DNA from: Candidatus Bathyarchaeum sp.
GTDB taxonomy: Archaea > Thermoproteota > Bathyarchaeia > Bathyarchaeales > Bathyarchaeaceae
DNA: 5,921 nt
Assembly (NCBI GenBank): GCA_003096255.1
Contig: PIXS01000101.1
Span: 1-5,921, forward strand
Direction of reading: 5' to 3'
Of this stretch, positions 5,022 through 5,921 are shown one piece after another. Numbering within the stretch: position 1 is the stretch's first letter; every line of letters begins with the position of its first letter. The notes under the pieces are model-generated. The model was given only the letters and a program-made list of their open reading frames with translations. It did not search any database and was not told where the DNA came from. A program made the position numbers and the translations under genes.

Positions 5022-5070
5022 GCTTTTTGCGATTTTGATTCTATTAATGAACCTTTTCAGCCCCCTTTTT
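5022..5070 (+). terminator. Plus-strand T-tracts after the candidate RNA
   Basis: Successive plus-strand T-tracts (GCTTTTTGCGATTTTG near 5022-5037, CCTTTTC at 5052-5057, and CCCCCTTTTT ending at 5070) could end a transcript that starts near 4788. They lie between the folded segment and the convergent surface-protein gene. No strong hairpin precedes them. Confidence 0.25.
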
Positions 5071-5087
5071 CTGATGTTTTACTCCCC

Positions 5088-5094
5088 AAAAAAA
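5088..5094 (-). terminator. T-tract terminator of the surface-protein gene
   Basis: On the minus strand CTTTTTTTGGGG (T7 at 5088-5094) lies about 20 nt past the stop codon of the surface-protein gene, in the usual place for an oligo-T archaeal terminator. The adjacent pyrimidine-rich stretch CCCTCCCTTC precedes it. Confidence 0.45.
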
Positions 5095-5114
5095 GAAGGG
5101 AGGGAAATTTTGGG

Positions 5115-5921
5115 TTATTTCTGTTTTTTGAAGATGCAGTATAGTACTAGGACCAGCACGACGACAACGAGTACTATGATGGCTATGTCGATTGTCAGGT
5201 ATGCTGGAATATCTGGGCATGGGCTGGATTCTGGGTACTGCGGAAGCATGTTGATGGTTCTCTGAGCAGCATCAGCAGCAATCTCCTCAGCAGTAGGAAC
5301 GTATGGATATTGTGGAAGCATGGCAATAGTTCTCGAGGCAGATTCAGCAGCGATTTCTTCTACAGTTGGAGACTGCGGATATTCTGGCGCTTGGTCTATA
5401 CCAAACGTTGTTGTTGCCTCTGAAGGCCAATAGGAGTTGGAGCCTTCGAACATCACAGTGACATGGTATTCGCCAACAATGGATGGAGTCCACATGTGGC
5501 TAAATACGCCATTCTCGTCAGTTGTAACATATGTTGAGTAGTATTCGCCATTAGGGTCTTGTATTTTCAGAAATACTTGAACGCCTTTAACATCTTCCGG
5601 CTTCGCCTGCTGCATATAGGCGTATTCCATCCATTTGCTCATACTCTCATCAGAAACGCATGGAAGACCATTCGGGAAGTTTGCTGCAACATCATCTCGG
5701 TTTGTGCCTGCAGAAACGTCAATGACTGTACCTTCAATTATTACGCTGCTTCCGTGTACTGTAACTTTTGGTGATGCTGCGACTGAAGTTGCACTTGGTC
5801 CTTTGCCCCAAGCGTATATCTGGTTGTCGTACGCATTCAGCGATAACAGAATATCATATGCACACGATGTGGATCTAATGTAGAAACCCAATTCGGACCA
5901 CACTAGAGTGCCATCAGTGAC
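5115..5921 (-). CDS. Surface protein C-terminus: beta-propeller end, Ig-like domain, repeats and membrane anchor (5' truncated)
   Basis: The frame stays open to the right edge, giving 268 residues of a larger protein; the GTG at 5903 is not a credible start because coding continues upstream of it. Residues 1-42 (LLSLNAYDNQIYAWGKGPSA) look like the last blade of a PQQ-type beta-propeller. Residues about 44-178 form an Ig-like or fibronectin-like sandwich (KVTVHGSSVIIEGTVIDVSA, later VQVFLKIQDPNGEYYSTYV, and GEYHVTVMFEGSNSYWPS). Two 24-residue repeats follow (181-204, 205-228), then one strong helix (about 243-263, IAIIVLVVVVLVLVL) and a basic tail FKKQK that should stay in the cytosol. The architecture implies an exported protein anchored by its C-terminus. 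Large propeller/Ig-like proteins with this ending are, from memory, common in Bathyarchaeia; their ligands are unknown. A T-tract terminator follows closely. Confidence 0.8.
   Translation of the reverse strand, partial: VTDGTLVWSELGFYIRSTSCAYDILLSLNAYDNQIYAWGKGPSATSVAASPKVTVHGSSVIIEGTVIDVSAGTNRDDVAANFPNGLPCVSDESMSKWMEYAYMQQAKPEDVKGVQVFLKIQDPNGEYYSTYVTTDENGVFSHMWTPSIVGEYHVTVMFEGSNSYWPSEATTTFGIDQAPEYPQSPTVEEIAAESASRTIAMLPQYPYVPTAEEIAADAAQRTINMLPQYPESSPCPDIPAYLTIDIAIIVLVVVVLVLVLYCIFKKQK
5238..5381 (-). repeat. Two tandem 72-bp (24-residue) repeats in the surface protein
   Basis: Copies at 5310-5381 and 5238-5309 encode units of the form YPxxPTxEEIAAxxAxRTIxMLPQ, identical at 17 of 24 residues. 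Each is a proline-rich turn plus a short amphipathic helix, placed between the Ig-like domain and the anchor. They probably act as a wall-spanning stalk, and copy number may vary between relatives. Confidence 0.75.

Noticed and set aside
4984..5265. 93-codon plus-strand open frame with a hydrophobic N-terminus
   Set aside because: The hydrophobic part comes from a T-rich intergenic stretch, and the second half is antisense to the surface-protein stalk and anchor. There is no ribosome-binding site or family resemblance.
1..5921. Insertion sequence, CRISPR array or defence island
   Set aside because: No transposase or Cas-like frame, no terminal inverted repeats with target duplications, and no regular repeat-spacer array was seen. 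The genes are mostly housekeeping or surface proteins.

Overview
The window looks like a chromosomal segment of an uncultured archaeon, most likely a member of the Bathyarchaeia (TACK group). That lineage assignment rests on remembered similarity and was not searched. The archaeal call is firm: it carries an Alba chromatin protein, an archaeal-type initiation factor aIF1A, TATA-like boxes about 45-70 bp upstream of several starts, GTG and probable TTG starts, and T-rich terminators. Nearly all genes lie on the minus strand. I see no transposase, integrase, CRISPR array or tRNA.

Layout. Positions 1-268 (minus) hold the N-terminal part of a ribbon-helix-helix-like regulator that runs off the left edge. 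Its promoter carries three AATATG half-sites in alternating orientation across the likely TATA box. A small two-CxxC zinc-ribbon protein (493-714) is the only plus-strand gene. Next come three minus-strand genes in one direction (transcribed 2639 to 770): a four-helix membrane protein with an acidic tail, a short radical SAM enzyme resembling the TatD-associated family, and a membrane-anchored beta-sandwich protein. The first two are 15 nt apart and probably co-transcribed. Then come three conserved genes, each with its own visible promoter: Alba (2896-3192), aIF1A (3288-3590, GTG start with a good Shine-Dalgarno) and undecaprenyl-diphosphatase UppP (3706-4482). The right end (5115-5921) is the C-terminal part of a large surface protein: end of a probable beta-propeller, an Ig-like domain, two 24-residue repeats and a C-terminal membrane anchor.

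The 632-bp stretch between uppP and the surface protein (4483-5114) has no credible gene but is not empty. It holds the uppP promoter, an imperfect 24-bp direct repeat 92 bp apart, and a plus-strand TATA-like box followed by a segment that folds strongly: a 13-bp helix, a GGAA tetraloop hairpin, a third hairpin and competing long-range pairings. This is the best candidate for something undescribed, namely a structured non-coding RNA of about 150-280 nt.

The genes do not form one pathway. Alba and aIF1A are information-processing genes, UppP recycles the polyprenyl lipid carrier for surface glycans, and the flanking anchored proteins are probably exposed on the cell surface. The radical SAM cluster is functionally unassigned.
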